A DNA stretch of 53,433 bases from Gammaproteobacteria bacterium (GCA_018820395.1 JAHJOG010000190.1:1-53433); one strand, 5' to 3'; shown: positions 35,045 to 43,681, counted from the stretch's first letter. Notes: generated by a model from the letters alone, not told the origin. Program-made: numbers and translations.

Positions 35045-36001
35045 GTGAACTATCGCAACATCGTTGCCGGCCTCTTGGTCGGCGCCTGCGCCGTGTCGTC
35101 GGCGCTGGCCCAGCAAGCCACCCGGATCGTCGTGCCCTTTGCCGCCGGCGGCGGGACTGATCAGTACTGCCGCATCCTGGCCCAGGAGCTGGGCAAGCAG
35201 GGCATGAACGTCATCATCGAAAACAAGCCCGGCGCCAGCGGCATCATCGCCGCCGACTACGTGGCCAAGGCCAAGCCCGACGGCCAGACCATCCTGGTCT
35301 CTTCGCTCGGCACGCTGGCCAACAACAAGGTGCTCTACGACAAGCTGCCCTACGACCCGGACAAGGACTTCGCGCCCGTCACGCAGATCGCCTACCAGCC
35401 CGCCATCATCGTCGGCCGCATGGACCTGCCCTACAAGAACATCAAGGAGATGGTCGAGTACGCCAAGCAGAACCCCGGCAAGATCAACCGCGGCTCGCCC
35501 GGCGCGGCCATCCTCACCAACCTCGCGCCCATCGTGTTCGAGAAGCAGGTCGGCATCACCACCCAGCACATTCCCTTCAACGGCGACACCCCCGGCCTGC
35601 AGGCGCTCTTGAGCGGCAACATCGACATCCACGGCACCTCCATCACCGGCCCGCTGCCCTACATCAAGGCCGGCAAGATGCGCGTGCTCGGCGTGATGGA
35701 CAGCAAGCGCCTGTCGCAAGTGCCCGACGCCCCCACCTTCAAGGAACTGGGCTTCGACATGGAAGCCACGCTCTGGTATTCACTCTCCGTCCCCGCCGCC
35801 ACCCCGCGCGCCGAAATCGACAAGCTCAACAAGGCCGTCAACCTGGTCTTGAACGACCCCGAGTTCATCGCCCGCGCCCGCAACATCGGCATGGAACCCC
35901 GCGGCGGCTCGCCCGAGGATCTGACGAAGTTCATCAAGCTCGAAGCGGATCGGTGGGTGCCGGTGTTGCAGAGTTTGAATTTGCCGAAGCAGGGGCAGTG
36001 A
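35045..36001 (+). CDS. Bug family tripartite tricarboxylate transporter substrate-binding protein
   Basis: A 318-residue periplasmic receptor. Signal peptide MNYRNIVAGLLVGACAVSSA-LAQ (cleavage after ALA), then RIVVPFAAGGGTDQYCRILAQELGKQGMNVIIENKPGASGIIAADYVAKAKPDGQTIL, QIAYQPAIIVGR and the typical NINRG-like IPFNGDTPGLQALLSGNIDIHGTSI. The start is GTG at 35045 with GGAGA five bases upstream. Bug proteins bind carboxylates, often without a dedicated transporter gene nearby, as here. The substrate is perhaps the acid handled by the upstream CoA-transferase. Confidence 0.92.
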   Translation: MNYRNIVAGLLVGACAVSSALAQQATRIVVPFAAGGGTDQYCRILAQELGKQGMNVIIENKPGASGIIAADYVAKAKPDGQTILVSSLGTLANNKVLYDKLPYDPDKDFAPVTQIAYQPAIIVGRMDLPYKNIKEMVEYAKQNPGKINRGSPGAAILTNLAPIVFEKQVGITTQHIPFNGDTPGLQALLSGNIDIHGTSITGPLPYIKAGKMRVLGVMDSKRLSQVPDAPTFKELGFDMEATLWYSLSVPAATPRAEIDKLNKAVNLVLNDPEFIARARNIGMEPRGGSPEDLTKFIKLEADRWVPVLQSLNLPKQGQ

Positions 36002-36023
36002 GGGGTTGATGGCGATCCGCGGC

Positions 36024-36425
36024 TCAACAGCCGCGAATCGCATCGGTTGCTGCCGCAGCAGTGACGTCGCCGCCAAAACCTGAAGCGGCACCCGCGGCCG
36101 CTCGGCGGCATTCTCCCGACAACACCAGGCACGCCGCCGCCAGATCCCCCAGCTCTGCCATCAGGAAGCCCAGGCTCTCCAGGCTGTCTGCTCCGACCGT
36201 CCCGTCTTCGATCACCACCGCCGAATGCGCGAGCAGATGCCCGATGGCGCCGAGGCCCGAGTGGATGGTCGAGAGCGTGGTGTCGGCGTTGTCGGCGATG
36301 GTGTGGAGGAGACGCGGTGTGGCAGCGGGAAAGTCGATCGTGTCCGAAGAGCCGAGCGGCAGGTGCGGCAGATGGGCGACCAGATCGCGAAGCGGTCGCA
36401 GATTCGTTCGACGGTCGTCATCCAT
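36024..36425 (-). CDS. Hypothetical protein, helical, divergent from XRE regulator
   Basis: A 133-residue protein from ATG 36425 (MDDDRRTNLRPLRDLVAHLPHLPLG). It is mostly alpha-helical and acidic to neutral, with ADNADTTLSTIHSGLGAIGHLLAHSAVVIEDGTVGADSLESLGFLMAELGDLAAACLVLSGE. The layout recalls small Pseudomonas/Burkholderia proteins that end in a four-helix segment, but I do not recognise a family with confidence. Its promoter region is shared with the XRE regulator at 36538. Convergent with the Bug gene, 22 bases apart. Confidence 0.6.
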   Translation of the reverse strand: MDDDRRTNLRPLRDLVAHLPHLPLGSSDTIDFPAATPRLLHTIADNADTTLSTIHSGLGAIGHLLAHSAVVIEDGTVGADSLESLGFLMAELGDLAAACLVLSGECRRAAAGAASGFGGDVTAAAATDAIRGC

Positions 36426-36488
36426 CCCACAAGCCTCCCCGAATGATTGCGCGCGCCGAACGCGCGTCATGCAAGCAACATCAAAGCA

Positions 36489-36519
36489 CGTACTATAGTC
36501 TCTGGCGCACCATAGTACG
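36489..36519. promoter_or_regulatory. Inverted repeat CGTACTAT-N15-ATAGTACG upstream of the XRE regulator
   Basis: Perfect 8-base arms (36489-36496 and 36512-36519) lie 19 bases before the XRE start codon. The left arm also contains the palindrome ACTATAGT. Two half-sites in this position resemble operators of small autoregulated helix-turn-helix proteins, including restriction controller proteins. Confidence 0.55.
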
Positions 36520-36537
36520 CATCAGCACACTGCGGGC

Positions 36538-36810
36538 ATGTCGCCCGCGCGCATCAAACTCCCCCAGCAGAAAGATCTGCGCAAGGCATTCGCCTTGGCG
36601 ATCGAGGAGCGGCGGACTGAATTGGGCCTGAGCCAGGAGCGACTGGCCGAACTCGCAGACTTGAGCTTGAGCTATGTGAGCTTGCTGGAGCGGGGGCAGC
36701 GGAACTTGACGGTGTTCAGTGCGGCGAAGCTGGCTGCGGCTTTGGGGATGAAGGTTTCGGAGTTGGTGGTGCGTGCGGAGGCTGTGTTAAAGGGCCAGGG
36801 CGCGCGATAG
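36538..36810 (+). CDS. XRE-family helix-turn-helix regulator
   Basis: A 90-residue protein that is little more than one Cro/CI helix-turn-helix: KAFALAIEERRTELGLSQERLAELADLSLSYVSLLERGQRNLTVFSAAKLAAALGMKVSELV (about 14-76). The length and single domain are like controller (C) proteins of restriction systems. It lies just before the defence-like operon, on the same strand, with a 284-base gap. Start ATG at 36538. A control role over the neighbouring operon is inference. Confidence 0.88.
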   Translation: MSPARIKLPQQKDLRKAFALAIEERRTELGLSQERLAELADLSLSYVSLLERGQRNLTVFSAAKLAAALGMKVSELVVRAEAVLKGQGAR

Positions 36811-37094
36811 AGATCGCCTGAGGCGACTACTGCTTTGCAGCGATTGCTGACCTTCAATTGGGTGACGCCAAAGTCCGCTCTGGGATTGATCGCCGCCACT
36901 AGAGCATTGACATCGCCTCAAAAGACCTGTCGTCCCTTCGCCGCAGGACTCTCACCGCGCCCTTGGATCTACTCATGGCACGCTGACCTGCTGGCAGTAG
37001 AGTCACATTCCTATGGGATGCCCCCAGAGCAAGTCAGTGAGCGCTGCCGCCCTCGTACCAAACGAAGCGGGTACATTCCAAAGGAAACTAGGAG

Positions 37095-39191
37095 GTGTGC
37101 CCCTGTCGCACCCGGGAGAGAGCTTTGGATGAATTAGCTGCGGAGGCTCCCTCGCTTCCCAATATCGCGCTGCCGGTTTTCAGGTCACTAAAGGTCGCCG
37201 GCTACGAGCTGTTCCCGGGCGCAGGCAATGCCGGGATCGACAGGCCCATCCTGCCTGGCGTCACGGTGATCGCAGGCATCAACGGCCTCGGCAAGACCAC
37301 GCTGCTCAACATGATGCTGCGGCTGTTGGTCGGACCGTTCAATCCTCAGAAGGTCAATCCGTTCGAGGTCGGCGCCAAGTCGCACGATCTGGTTGGGTGG
37401 AAACATGCCCGACGCTTCTTCAGGTCGCGGGTGAGCGATGGCGCGGTATACGCAACTGCGCGCGCGGATATCTCGATCGGAACGCACCATCTGACGGTCG
37501 AGCGCGCACTCAAGGATCTTTCGATCAAGTACCTCGAATACGACGGTGCCGAGCTTGCTCCGACTGAGGCTGAATATGGGCGGGTCGTCGTGGAGGCCAC
37601 CAACGTCGCACTGCGCTACGACTTCGACTTCCTCGTCCGATACCTCGTGTTCTTCCTGGAGCACAGAATCCCACTCTTTTGGAACGAGCGGGGCCAAATT
37701 GAAGCCTTCCGCATCTTGCTATGTGAGGCCCAACTGGCCGATGACTTCAGGAAGATGGAAGACGACATCCGGACCAAGGATAGCCTCTACCGGAACCATC
37801 GATGGCACGTCAACTCGTTACGGAACAAACTGTTCAGGGAACGCAGCTTGCTCGCTGGATTATCTGGACAGGCCGCAAAGGTCGCAGCCCTGAGCGGGGA
37901 GCTTCAGGCACTGAAGGCGCGAGACGCCGACTTGATCAAGGAGATCAACAGCGTTGCGAGCGAGCGATCAAGCCTTCGATCGTCAATCCTGATTCGCAAG
38001 ATCGAGCTTGAAGAGGCAACACGTGCTGCCGAAGGGCTTCAGCAGGGGTTCCTTCTCAGCATCTTCCCTGAGATGAGTGACACGGCGCGGCACGTCTTCG
38101 GCTCCCTCTTGAGCAGTCGCGGGTGCACCGTCTGCGGCAACAGAAGCGCCCGCGGACAGCGTCGCCTTCAACGGCTCCTCGACCATGGTGACTGCCCAGC
38201 CTGTGAGAGCCCACCAGAGGAACAGGAACAGCATGCTCGGCACGACGACCTACCTCGAGACCAACTTGAGGTGGTCGCGGCGACAGTTGCAAGGCTGAGC
38301 AAGTCCATCGCCGGGGAGGAGGCTCGCGAGCGCGAACTCGACGCGCAGTTGCGGCAGCTGTTCGTTGACGAGCGAGCGGCCAAGCAAGAAATGGCAGACA
38401 GACTGTCAGTCCTCAGGCTGGCCTCTGCTGAGTTGCCAGCGACGGCTGATGAGCTTCAGGCCTTGGAGGTGCAAGTCGGAGAAGGGGATGCCGACCTTGC
38501 CGCGAAGCTGGCGGAACTGAACGGCCTGTACTCGCAATACGAAGACTTGCTGGCAGCAATCACCGTGAGGGTCACGCGGGTGGGCGAGAAGGTGAAGCAG
38601 AAATTCGCCGAATACGCCAAGGCGTTCCTGTCTGAGTCGTGCTCGTTGGGCCAGCAAACCTACAGCGAGACGCTCGGCGAGTCGCGTAGGTTCACCTACC
38701 CTTGCTTCAACGTCTTCATGACGTCGGCCGTTTCTCCGGATGAAGAAACGGAGCGCACCCACACGGACGACGTTTCCGAGTCACAGCGTGAGTTCATCGA
38801 CCTGGCTTTCCGGATGGCTCTGATCGCAGCCGCCACCTCCGAGAACGCTCGCTCCATGCTGGTCATCGAAACGCCTGAGGCCAGCCTAGACACCTACTTC
38901 GTCAAGCAGGCGGGACAGATGCTGCGGGAGTTTGCCGCCGGCGAGTCCGTTGATGGCAACGTGGTCATCGTCTCCTCCAACTTGGCGTCCCAGAACATGA
39001 TCCCCGCCCTCCTGGGGCTTGATGAGACCGTTCCAGAGGATGCTTGGCCCGATGCATCGCAGGTCAACGCACGCGTGATCAACCTGCTCGCAGAGGGTGC
39101 ACCGAATGCAGCCCTTCGAGACCGCCGTCGCTTCTACGAGGATTTCCTGGAGGTGTCCACCAAGGGAAGGATCACCTATGCCCGCAGCTGA
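37095..39191 (+). CDS. SMC/Rad50-like ABC ATPase with CxxC-CxxC insert (defence-type)
   Basis: A 698-residue P-loop protein. Walker A GINGLGKTT (61-69), a first coiled-coil-prone region (about 225-325), a four-cysteine insert CTVC (344-347) and CPAC (367-370), a second heptad-rich region (about 385-500), ABC signature VSESQREFIDLAFRM (560-574) and Walker B/D-loop LVIETPEASLD (589-599), with the catalytic Glu at 592. This is the order of SMC/RecF-type ATPases with a zinc-finger at the hinge. The GTG at 37095 is used; a TTG at 37125 with GGGAGAG upstream is an alternative start. The next gene overlaps it by 14 bases. Less GC-rich than flanking operons. The ATPase component of the proposed ABC three-component system. 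Confidence 0.88.
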   Translation: MCPCRTRERALDELAAEAPSLPNIALPVFRSLKVAGYELFPGAGNAGIDRPILPGVTVIAGINGLGKTTLLNMMLRLLVGPFNPQKVNPFEVGAKSHDLVGWKHARRFFRSRVSDGAVYATARADISIGTHHLTVERALKDLSIKYLEYDGAELAPTEAEYGRVVVEATNVALRYDFDFLVRYLVFFLEHRIPLFWNERGQIEAFRILLCEAQLADDFRKMEDDIRTKDSLYRNHRWHVNSLRNKLFRERSLLAGLSGQAAKVAALSGELQALKARDADLIKEINSVASERSSLRSSILIRKIELEEATRAAEGLQQGFLLSIFPEMSDTARHVFGSLLSSRGCTVCGNRSARGQRRLQRLLDHGDCPACESPPEEQEQHARHDDLPRDQLEVVAATVARLSKSIAGEEARERELDAQLRQLFVDERAAKQEMADRLSVLRLASAELPATADELQALEVQVGEGDADLAAKLAELNGLYSQYEDLLAAITVRVTRVGEKVKQKFAEYAKAFLSESCSLGQQTYSETLGESRRFTYPCFNVFMTSAVSPDEETERTHTDDVSESQREFIDLAFRMALIAAATSENARSMLVIETPEASLDTYFVKQAGQMLREFAAGESVDGNVVIVSSNLASQNMIPALLGLDETVPEDAWPDASQVNARVINLLAEGAPNAALRDRRRFYEDFLEVSTKGRITYARS

Positions 39192-39828
39192 AGCATCGCT
39201 TCGCAGCCGGGCCTGGGTGCTCGGCTTGGTGGTCATGGCCAACTGGTCCGGCCTGCGGCCCTTGTCCAAGGCACATGCGCACGCGCTGGTGTTCCTCGCC
39301 AACAGCCTGGCACCGATCTATGAGGACACCGGGTTGGAAACCCGCGTCATTAAGCACGAGCACGGCCCGTTCTACCCAGATGCCCAGTGGGATCTGGATC
39401 GCCTGGTTGGCCAGGGACTACTGAACGTCTCCGGTGTGACCTTGAGCGACACCGGCGGGCGCTGGTGGATGGATGGCTCCTACGAGGCGAGTGCCAGCGG
39501 CAAGGCTGCCTTCAACGAGTGCAGGAACCTTCCATTGCTGAGCCGCTCATACCGTTTCCTGCTTGAGCTCACCAACGCATTTGCTTCGCTGCAGCAGGAC
39601 GCGAGAAATCGAGCCGCGTTGGTGGACGTGATCTACGCGACCCCGAATCGCGCCAATCGAACGGCCCTTGTGTTCGAAGACGCCGAGCAGAACTTCTCCA
39701 GCCTCACCGCAGTCGCGTTTGACGACCTGGCCGGTCCAGATATCGTTCTTACGCCCAAAGAGCGTCTCCAACTGTATTTTGGCTACCTGGAGAACAACAC
39801 CAAGAATTTTGGAAGCCATGCCTCATGA
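39178..39828 (+). CDS. Putative middle component, winged-helix/Panacea-like
   Basis: A 216-residue protein starting MPAAEASLRSRAWVLGLVVM. The segment LSKAHAHALVFLANSLAPIYEDTGLETRVIKHEHGPFYPDAQWDLDRLVGQGLLNVSGVTLSDTGGRWW has the layout of the DUF4065/Panacea-like and ABC-3C middle-component winged helices: helices, then a KHEHGPFYP turn, then a wing. The rest is helical. ATG at 39178 lies inside the end of the ATPase gene, and its stop overlaps the nuclease start (ATGA at 39825-39828), so all three are translationally coupled. The role as adaptor between ATPase and effector is inferred from architecture and order, not from a strong match. Confidence 0.7.
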   Translation: MPAAEASLRSRAWVLGLVVMANWSGLRPLSKAHAHALVFLANSLAPIYEDTGLETRVIKHEHGPFYPDAQWDLDRLVGQGLLNVSGVTLSDTGGRWWMDGSYEASASGKAAFNECRNLPLLSRSYRFLLELTNAFASLQQDARNRAALVDVIYATPNRANRTALVFEDAEQNFSSLTAVAFDDLAGPDIVLTPKERLQLYFGYLENNTKNFGSHAS

Positions 39829-40895
39829 GCGCGGTTGACAAGCTTCCTCAACACGTCGATCGGTCTTCAATGCAAGCCGTGCTTCGGGCTCGTCTGCAGG
39901 CGGTTAACAGCCGAGAGTCCGACAGTGGCCAAGCGTTCCTTCTCCGCGTCTCGAAGTGGATGCACCGCTGGTCCCAACAATGCCTTGCCGAAAAGGGCGC
40001 TGCAGGCATCAAGGGCATAGCGCCATTTGCGGTGGTGATGCCGCCACTTGCAGGAGTCGATCCGTCCGCAGGTTGGGCGGACACTCCTTTCTTCGACGAG
40101 GAGCCACCAACGGACCTTGGAGGTTGCATCGCCGTCACAAGCACTTCGTTTGCCCATGTGCAGACCTTGAGCACCGGCTGCACACGGTTGAACGACTTGG
40201 GTGAGCGGCTGACAGACCTCGGATTGCGAGATCAGCCCATGGCAGTTGTGATCCCCAGCAAGGGGCTGGTTCAGCTCTGCCCTGGCGGGGTTTTCAGTGA
40301 AAGGATCTCCATCAATCTCGATGCCGCACCCTTGACCGATGTCGACGAAACAACGATGGACCGCGAGCTAGCGTCATTTCATGACTCGCACACGCGCTAT
40401 CCAAACGGTTTCTCGCATGCTTGGCATGACCGCAAACAGCGAGTCCTTCGTCGAGATGCGGAGGACATCGTCAGGGATTCCCTCTTCATCTACCTGCACT
40501 ACAAGGCTTTCAGATCAAAGATCGTGGTGCGAGAACACCAGACCAGCGTCGGGAGAAGCGACATTTCGCTTCTAGACAACAGCAGCAATCAGCCCATCAC
40601 TGCGTGTGTCATGGAGCTGAAGGTTCTTCGCTCGCGAGGAATGACGAAGTCGAAGAACGAAAAACCTTACAAGCCCGAGGCCATGCGTCGCCACTGCCTG
40701 ATGGGGGTCAAGCAAGCCATCAAATACAAAAGCGTCGAGAACGCACCTCTCGCTTATCTTTGCCTGTATGACGGACGCGATGCCGATGACGAGGTGCTCG
40801 ATGCGAAGACGGCAGCTGATGCAGGCGTCATCCTCTACCGCCGCTACTTCATGGAGACGAGCACGCGCGACGATCTGGCCGTGGCGCTAGCCTGA
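39825..40895 (+). CDS. Putative PD-(D/E)XK nuclease effector
   Basis: A 356-residue protein. The C-terminal half has a restriction-endonuclease-like core: a helix with RDSLFIYLHYKAF, the strand VVREHQTSVGRSDISLL with Asp246, then CVMELKVL with Glu264 and Lys266 (D-x17-E-x-K), followed by helix GVKQAIKYKS with Gln297. The N-terminal ~200 residues are unrecognised and may bind the partner or target. Overlaps the middle component by four bases and ends two bases from the convergent methyltransferase. It is the likely toxic effector of the island; the nuclease activity is an inference from these residues. Confidence 0.72.
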   Translation: MSAVDKLPQHVDRSSMQAVLRARLQAVNSRESDSGQAFLLRVSKWMHRWSQQCLAEKGAAGIKGIAPFAVVMPPLAGVDPSAGWADTPFFDEEPPTDLGGCIAVTSTSFAHVQTLSTGCTRLNDLGERLTDLGLRDQPMAVVIPSKGLVQLCPGGVFSERISINLDAAPLTDVDETTMDRELASFHDSHTRYPNGFSHAWHDRKQRVLRRDAEDIVRDSLFIYLHYKAFRSKIVVREHQTSVGRSDISLLDNSSNQPITACVMELKVLRSRGMTKSKNEKPYKPEAMRRHCLMGVKQAIKYKSVENAPLAYLCLYDGRDADDEVLDAKTAADAGVILYRRYFMETSTRDDLAVALA

Positions 40896-40897
40896 TT

Positions 40898-42232
40898 TCA
40901 GGCCGGCCGCAGTCTAACCAGGTCTTCGCTCAACTCGCGCTCTCCGCCCTGCTGCGCGCTCGTGCGCATGGCGCGGATCGGGGTGATCGCCTCACAAACA
41001 TAGCCCGCGCCCTCCGCAAGCTCAAACAGGATGTCGCCCACGTCCACCAGCACGCCACTGTAGCGACTGTCGCCTACCGTCATCAGCACGGCCCCATCGG
41101 GGTTCATGTGGGGGCGCATGTTGGTCAGGATCTGGTTCAGGTCCGCAAAGTAGGCGCCGACCATATCCGGCAACTGCGGGTTCCATAACTCGGCACGCTT
41201 GGCGCTCAGGGCGGCGACGGTTTTCTTGAGGCGCTTGGAATTTAGCCCTTCCCAGGACATGTCGCGGTGGATCTGGACGTGCGAGCGCAGCGTGGAGGTC
41301 CGCAACTGCGTGTTGTCGTCGCGGGACTTGATGTATCCCAGCACCCACAACTCCACGTTGTAGATGTCGGTGTAGTCGAAGGAGTTGGGGTACGGCGGGG
41401 AAAAAAGGGCGATGTCGATCGAGCGGGCCTTCGAGACCTCGGTACGAGCATCGCCACGGAACAGCATGTAGTCGCTGGACTGGCGTTTCCCGTGCAGTGT
41501 GATATCGACCAACGCCGCCTCGAACGCAGACTGGAACGCTCGCATTGCATCTTCCGGTGACTTTTGCGTTGACTGCCAGCTGCCGCGATACCGGCGGCCC
41601 TTGCCGCTGATGACCACATTGCTCATGTCGACGAGGATGCTGCCCAACAGCACCCGCATCAATCGGCGATTGGTCTCGCTCACTATTTCATCGATCGCCT
41701 GCCGCAGACCGAGGATCTTGCGGAACGTCTCCTTGGGGAAGATCCACCGGCTGTTCAGCCCGGGCTCGACCATCGTTGCCGGCCATTGCTCGAAGCGGAT
41801 GGACCGCAAGTCGATCTTGGTCTCGATCGCTCTGTCGATGACAGCTGCGTAGTCGTCGACCAGGGATGCGCGGTCGTAGGTCGACAGCTTCGCTTCGATC
41901 AGGTCGGCCAGGAACGGGTTGACTTCAATTGTCGTCGGCGCGATGCCGAGGAACTGCGAGGTCAGCGCCGTGGTGCCGGAGCCTCCAAAGCAATCCAGGC
42001 AGGTCGACGGCCAGAAGCCCAAGGTGTTGATGGCCTCAACGACCAGCATCGGCGAGAACGCCTCCTTGAAGCGGTACCAGCGCTGGAACGGCAGGTTGTG
42101 GCTGGGCACGTTGGACGACATCGCGCCGCCGTCGACCAGCCCCGACATCCAAGATGCGAAGTTGCGTCGACCTACTGGCCCCAAATCTGGGCAGCTATTC
42201 GCGAGAAAGATACCGATGTCCAACCCATTCAC
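40898..42232 (-). CDS. DNA methyltransferase, N4/N6 type
   Basis: A 444-residue protein counted from a GTG at 42232 with AGGGAGAG about seven bases upstream. The frame is open further to 42388, but that part looks non-coding. SAM-binding motif I is DCFGGSGTT (80-88) followed by EVNPFLADL, and catalytic motif IV is SPPY (278-281) in IALFSPPYPNSFDY. The tail YFADLNQILTNMRPHMNPDGAVLMTVGDSRYSG matches methylase motifs downstream of IV. It faces the nuclease gene tail to tail. It could protect host DNA from the adjacent effector or mark self for the ATPase complex. Target sequence and base are unknown; the SPPY motif is common in N4-cytosine and N6-adenine enzymes. Confidence 0.85.
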   Translation of the reverse strand: MNGLDIGIFLANSCPDLGPVGRRNFASWMSGLVDGGAMSSNVPSHNLPFQRWYRFKEAFSPMLVVEAINTLGFWPSTCLDCFGGSGTTALTSQFLGIAPTTIEVNPFLADLIEAKLSTYDRASLVDDYAAVIDRAIETKIDLRSIRFEQWPATMVEPGLNSRWIFPKETFRKILGLRQAIDEIVSETNRRLMRVLLGSILVDMSNVVISGKGRRYRGSWQSTQKSPEDAMRAFQSAFEAALVDITLHGKRQSSDYMLFRGDARTEVSKARSIDIALFSPPYPNSFDYTDIYNVELWVLGYIKSRDDNTQLRTSTLRSHVQIHRDMSWEGLNSKRLKKTVAALSAKRAELWNPQLPDMVGAYFADLNQILTNMRPHMNPDGAVLMTVGDSRYSGVLVDVGDILFELAEGAGYVCEAITPIRAMRTSAQQGGERELSEDLVRLRPA

Positions 42233-42367
42233 TATTGCTCTCCCTGTAGCCGCCGACTGTACGCCGCGCGGCGGAATTGCCGGGCATCGGGTCAGTTCTC
42301 CAAAATCGTGCACGGAAAGTTCGTCCGCCCCAGCGGCCATGCAGCTGCGCTTTTTGCATATGCACAA

Positions 42368-42541
42368 ATGCAATTGCGCGGCGGGCAAGCGATTTTAGAG
42401 ATTGAACGAGATGCCACGGTAAAACGGCTAATTCAGGTCGTGCTGGCTGCGTGGGATGAGACAGAGGCAGGTGTTCAGGCCCTGAGCACGGCAATCGAGG
42501 CCATGGGCCGGCTCCAAGAAGTTGCCAGGCACAGGCAATGA
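42368..42541 (+). CDS. Possible small helical protein
   Basis: A 57-residue frame from ATG 42368: MQLRGGQAILEIERDATVKRLIQVVLAAWDETEAGVQALSTAIEAMGRLQE. The composition is protein-like (amphipathic helices), but there is no clear ribosome binding site and no recognised family. It lies divergent from the methyltransferase. Confidence 0.22.
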   Translation: MQLRGGQAILEIERDATVKRLIQVVLAAWDETEAGVQALSTAIEAMGRLQEVARHRQ

Positions 42542-42907
42542 ACCCTGGTGAGCCGACTGGGCAGTGTCGACTTAAAGCGGTGAGCAGAGTCTTCCGCAAC
42601 TCGATCCGGCCCAGGATCGCTTTGACTGTGGAGGGTTCGGGCAATGATAGGTCCCGACTCAGCGTCACCTGCTAATCGCGGATCATCAAACCATCGACAA
42701 GTGTCTATTCGATGAGACCGTGAGGGCTCGACGGACCGCCTAGCCCGTCAGCGGTCACCCACGCGCATTGGGTATATGTCTGCAATCAGTCTTAAGCTGC
42801 CGTTCGGCAAGAACGGTCGCGACATCGGCGACGGCGGCGAAAGTCGACTTCCGGATTGCAAGTTTCAGATGCTTGCTTGGGACGACCTTCCCAACATTCG
42901 CAATCGC
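42542..42907. other. Gene-free gap between defence island and SRAP gene
   Basis: These 366 bases hold no frame I can support on either strand. No tRNA-like fold, integrase fragment or obvious direct repeat was seen. The segment may be an old junction of the transferred island. Confidence 0.5.
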
Positions 42908-43588
42908 TCATATCAACTCCCCCTGCGCAATCGGCAACGGCCCGGCATCAAATCGCTCAACCGGCGTCAGCTGAATCAGCGCCTTGGCATCCTCAACCGT
43001 GCCCTCAAGCCACTGATCGAAGTCTTGCACCTCGAGCAACACCAGCGAGCGCTTGTCCTGCTGGTCGGGTCCGAGGTTCGGGTCGGGCTTGTGCATGCGG
43101 CTCATCAGCGGGTGATGATCCGCGTTGAGCGTGAGCATGGTGTAGCTCTCCACGAACTCGCCGGTGGTCTTGTCTGTCCAGGTGTTCCATAGACCCGCCA
43201 CGCCCCACGGGAGGCCGTCAGCACGGGCAAAGCGCCACCAGACGTTCTTGCCTGTCTCCCAGTTCGGCTCGTCGAATGATTCGGCCGGGATGATGCAGCG
43301 CTGGCCGCGCGTCCAGGGGAGCTTGTAGCTCGCCTTGTCGATCAACTCTTCGCTGCGTGCATTGACGGTTGCGTAAGGCAGCTTGGCCGTCTTGGCGAAC
43401 CAGGGCACCAGCGCCCATTGCCCGACGACGAGCTCGCGCTCGTAGCCCGTCGCATCCTTCGCTCGCCGGATGAACGGGCCCCGCGAGCGCGGAAAAAGCT
43501 GACGCGGCCACGTCTCGGTGTTGCGTCGGTCGATTTTCCAGACGCTTTCTATCTCGCGGTCTGTGGCGCTGATGTACCTGGTGCACAT
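42908..43588 (-). CDS. SRAP (SOS response-associated peptidase, HMCES/YedK) family protein
   Basis: A 226-residue SRAP protein. Catalytic Cys2 follows the initiator Met (MCTRYIS), which fixes the start at 43588. Other signatures are WALVPWFAK, ATVNARSEEL (Asn/Glu region), RCIIPAESFDEPNW, GVAGLWNTW and LTLNADHHPLMSRMHKP (conserved His). These proteins form covalent cross-links with abasic sites in single-stranded DNA. Divergent from umuDC, with which the family is often associated; a LexA box lies 90 bases upstream of its start. Confidence 0.93.
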   Translation of the reverse strand: MCTRYISATDREIESVWKIDRRNTETWPRQLFPRSRGPFIRRAKDATGYERELVVGQWALVPWFAKTAKLPYATVNARSEELIDKASYKLPWTRGQRCIIPAESFDEPNWETGKNVWWRFARADGLPWGVAGLWNTWTDKTTGEFVESYTMLTLNADHHPLMSRMHKPDPNLGPDQQDKRSLVLLEVQDFDQWLEGTVEDAKALIQLTPVERFDAGPLPIAQGELI

Positions 43589-43675
43589 CCGTCGCATGCG
43601 AACGGCTTGAGTCACTGGGTCGCGGCATGCCGCTGTATTCGATGTTCGGCGCATCGGAAATGCGATGCCAGTCAC

Positions 43676-43681
43676 TATACT
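43676..43681 (+). promoter_or_regulatory. Candidate -10 element of umuDC (TATACT)
   Basis: TATACT, 5 of 6 to consensus, lies six bases before the umuD ATG. If used, the transcript would begin at or next to the start codon, giving a leaderless message. It overlaps the LexA box. Confidence 0.4.

Noticed and set aside
37019..37137. A short frame containing RTKRSGYIPKETRR, resembling the start of some HNH proteins
   Set aside because: No HNH core follows, the frame ends within 40 codons, and it overlaps the start of the ATPase gene; the likeness is too short.
42355..42364. Palindrome TGCATATGCA with TTT/AAA flanks upstream of the methyltransferase
   Set aside because: Too short and too far (about 120 bases) from the chosen start to call an operator.
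42195..42668. A minus-strand frame running into the methyltransferase upstream region
   Set aside because: GTG start without a ribosome binding site, no protein-like segments, and it overlaps the methyltransferase in another frame.
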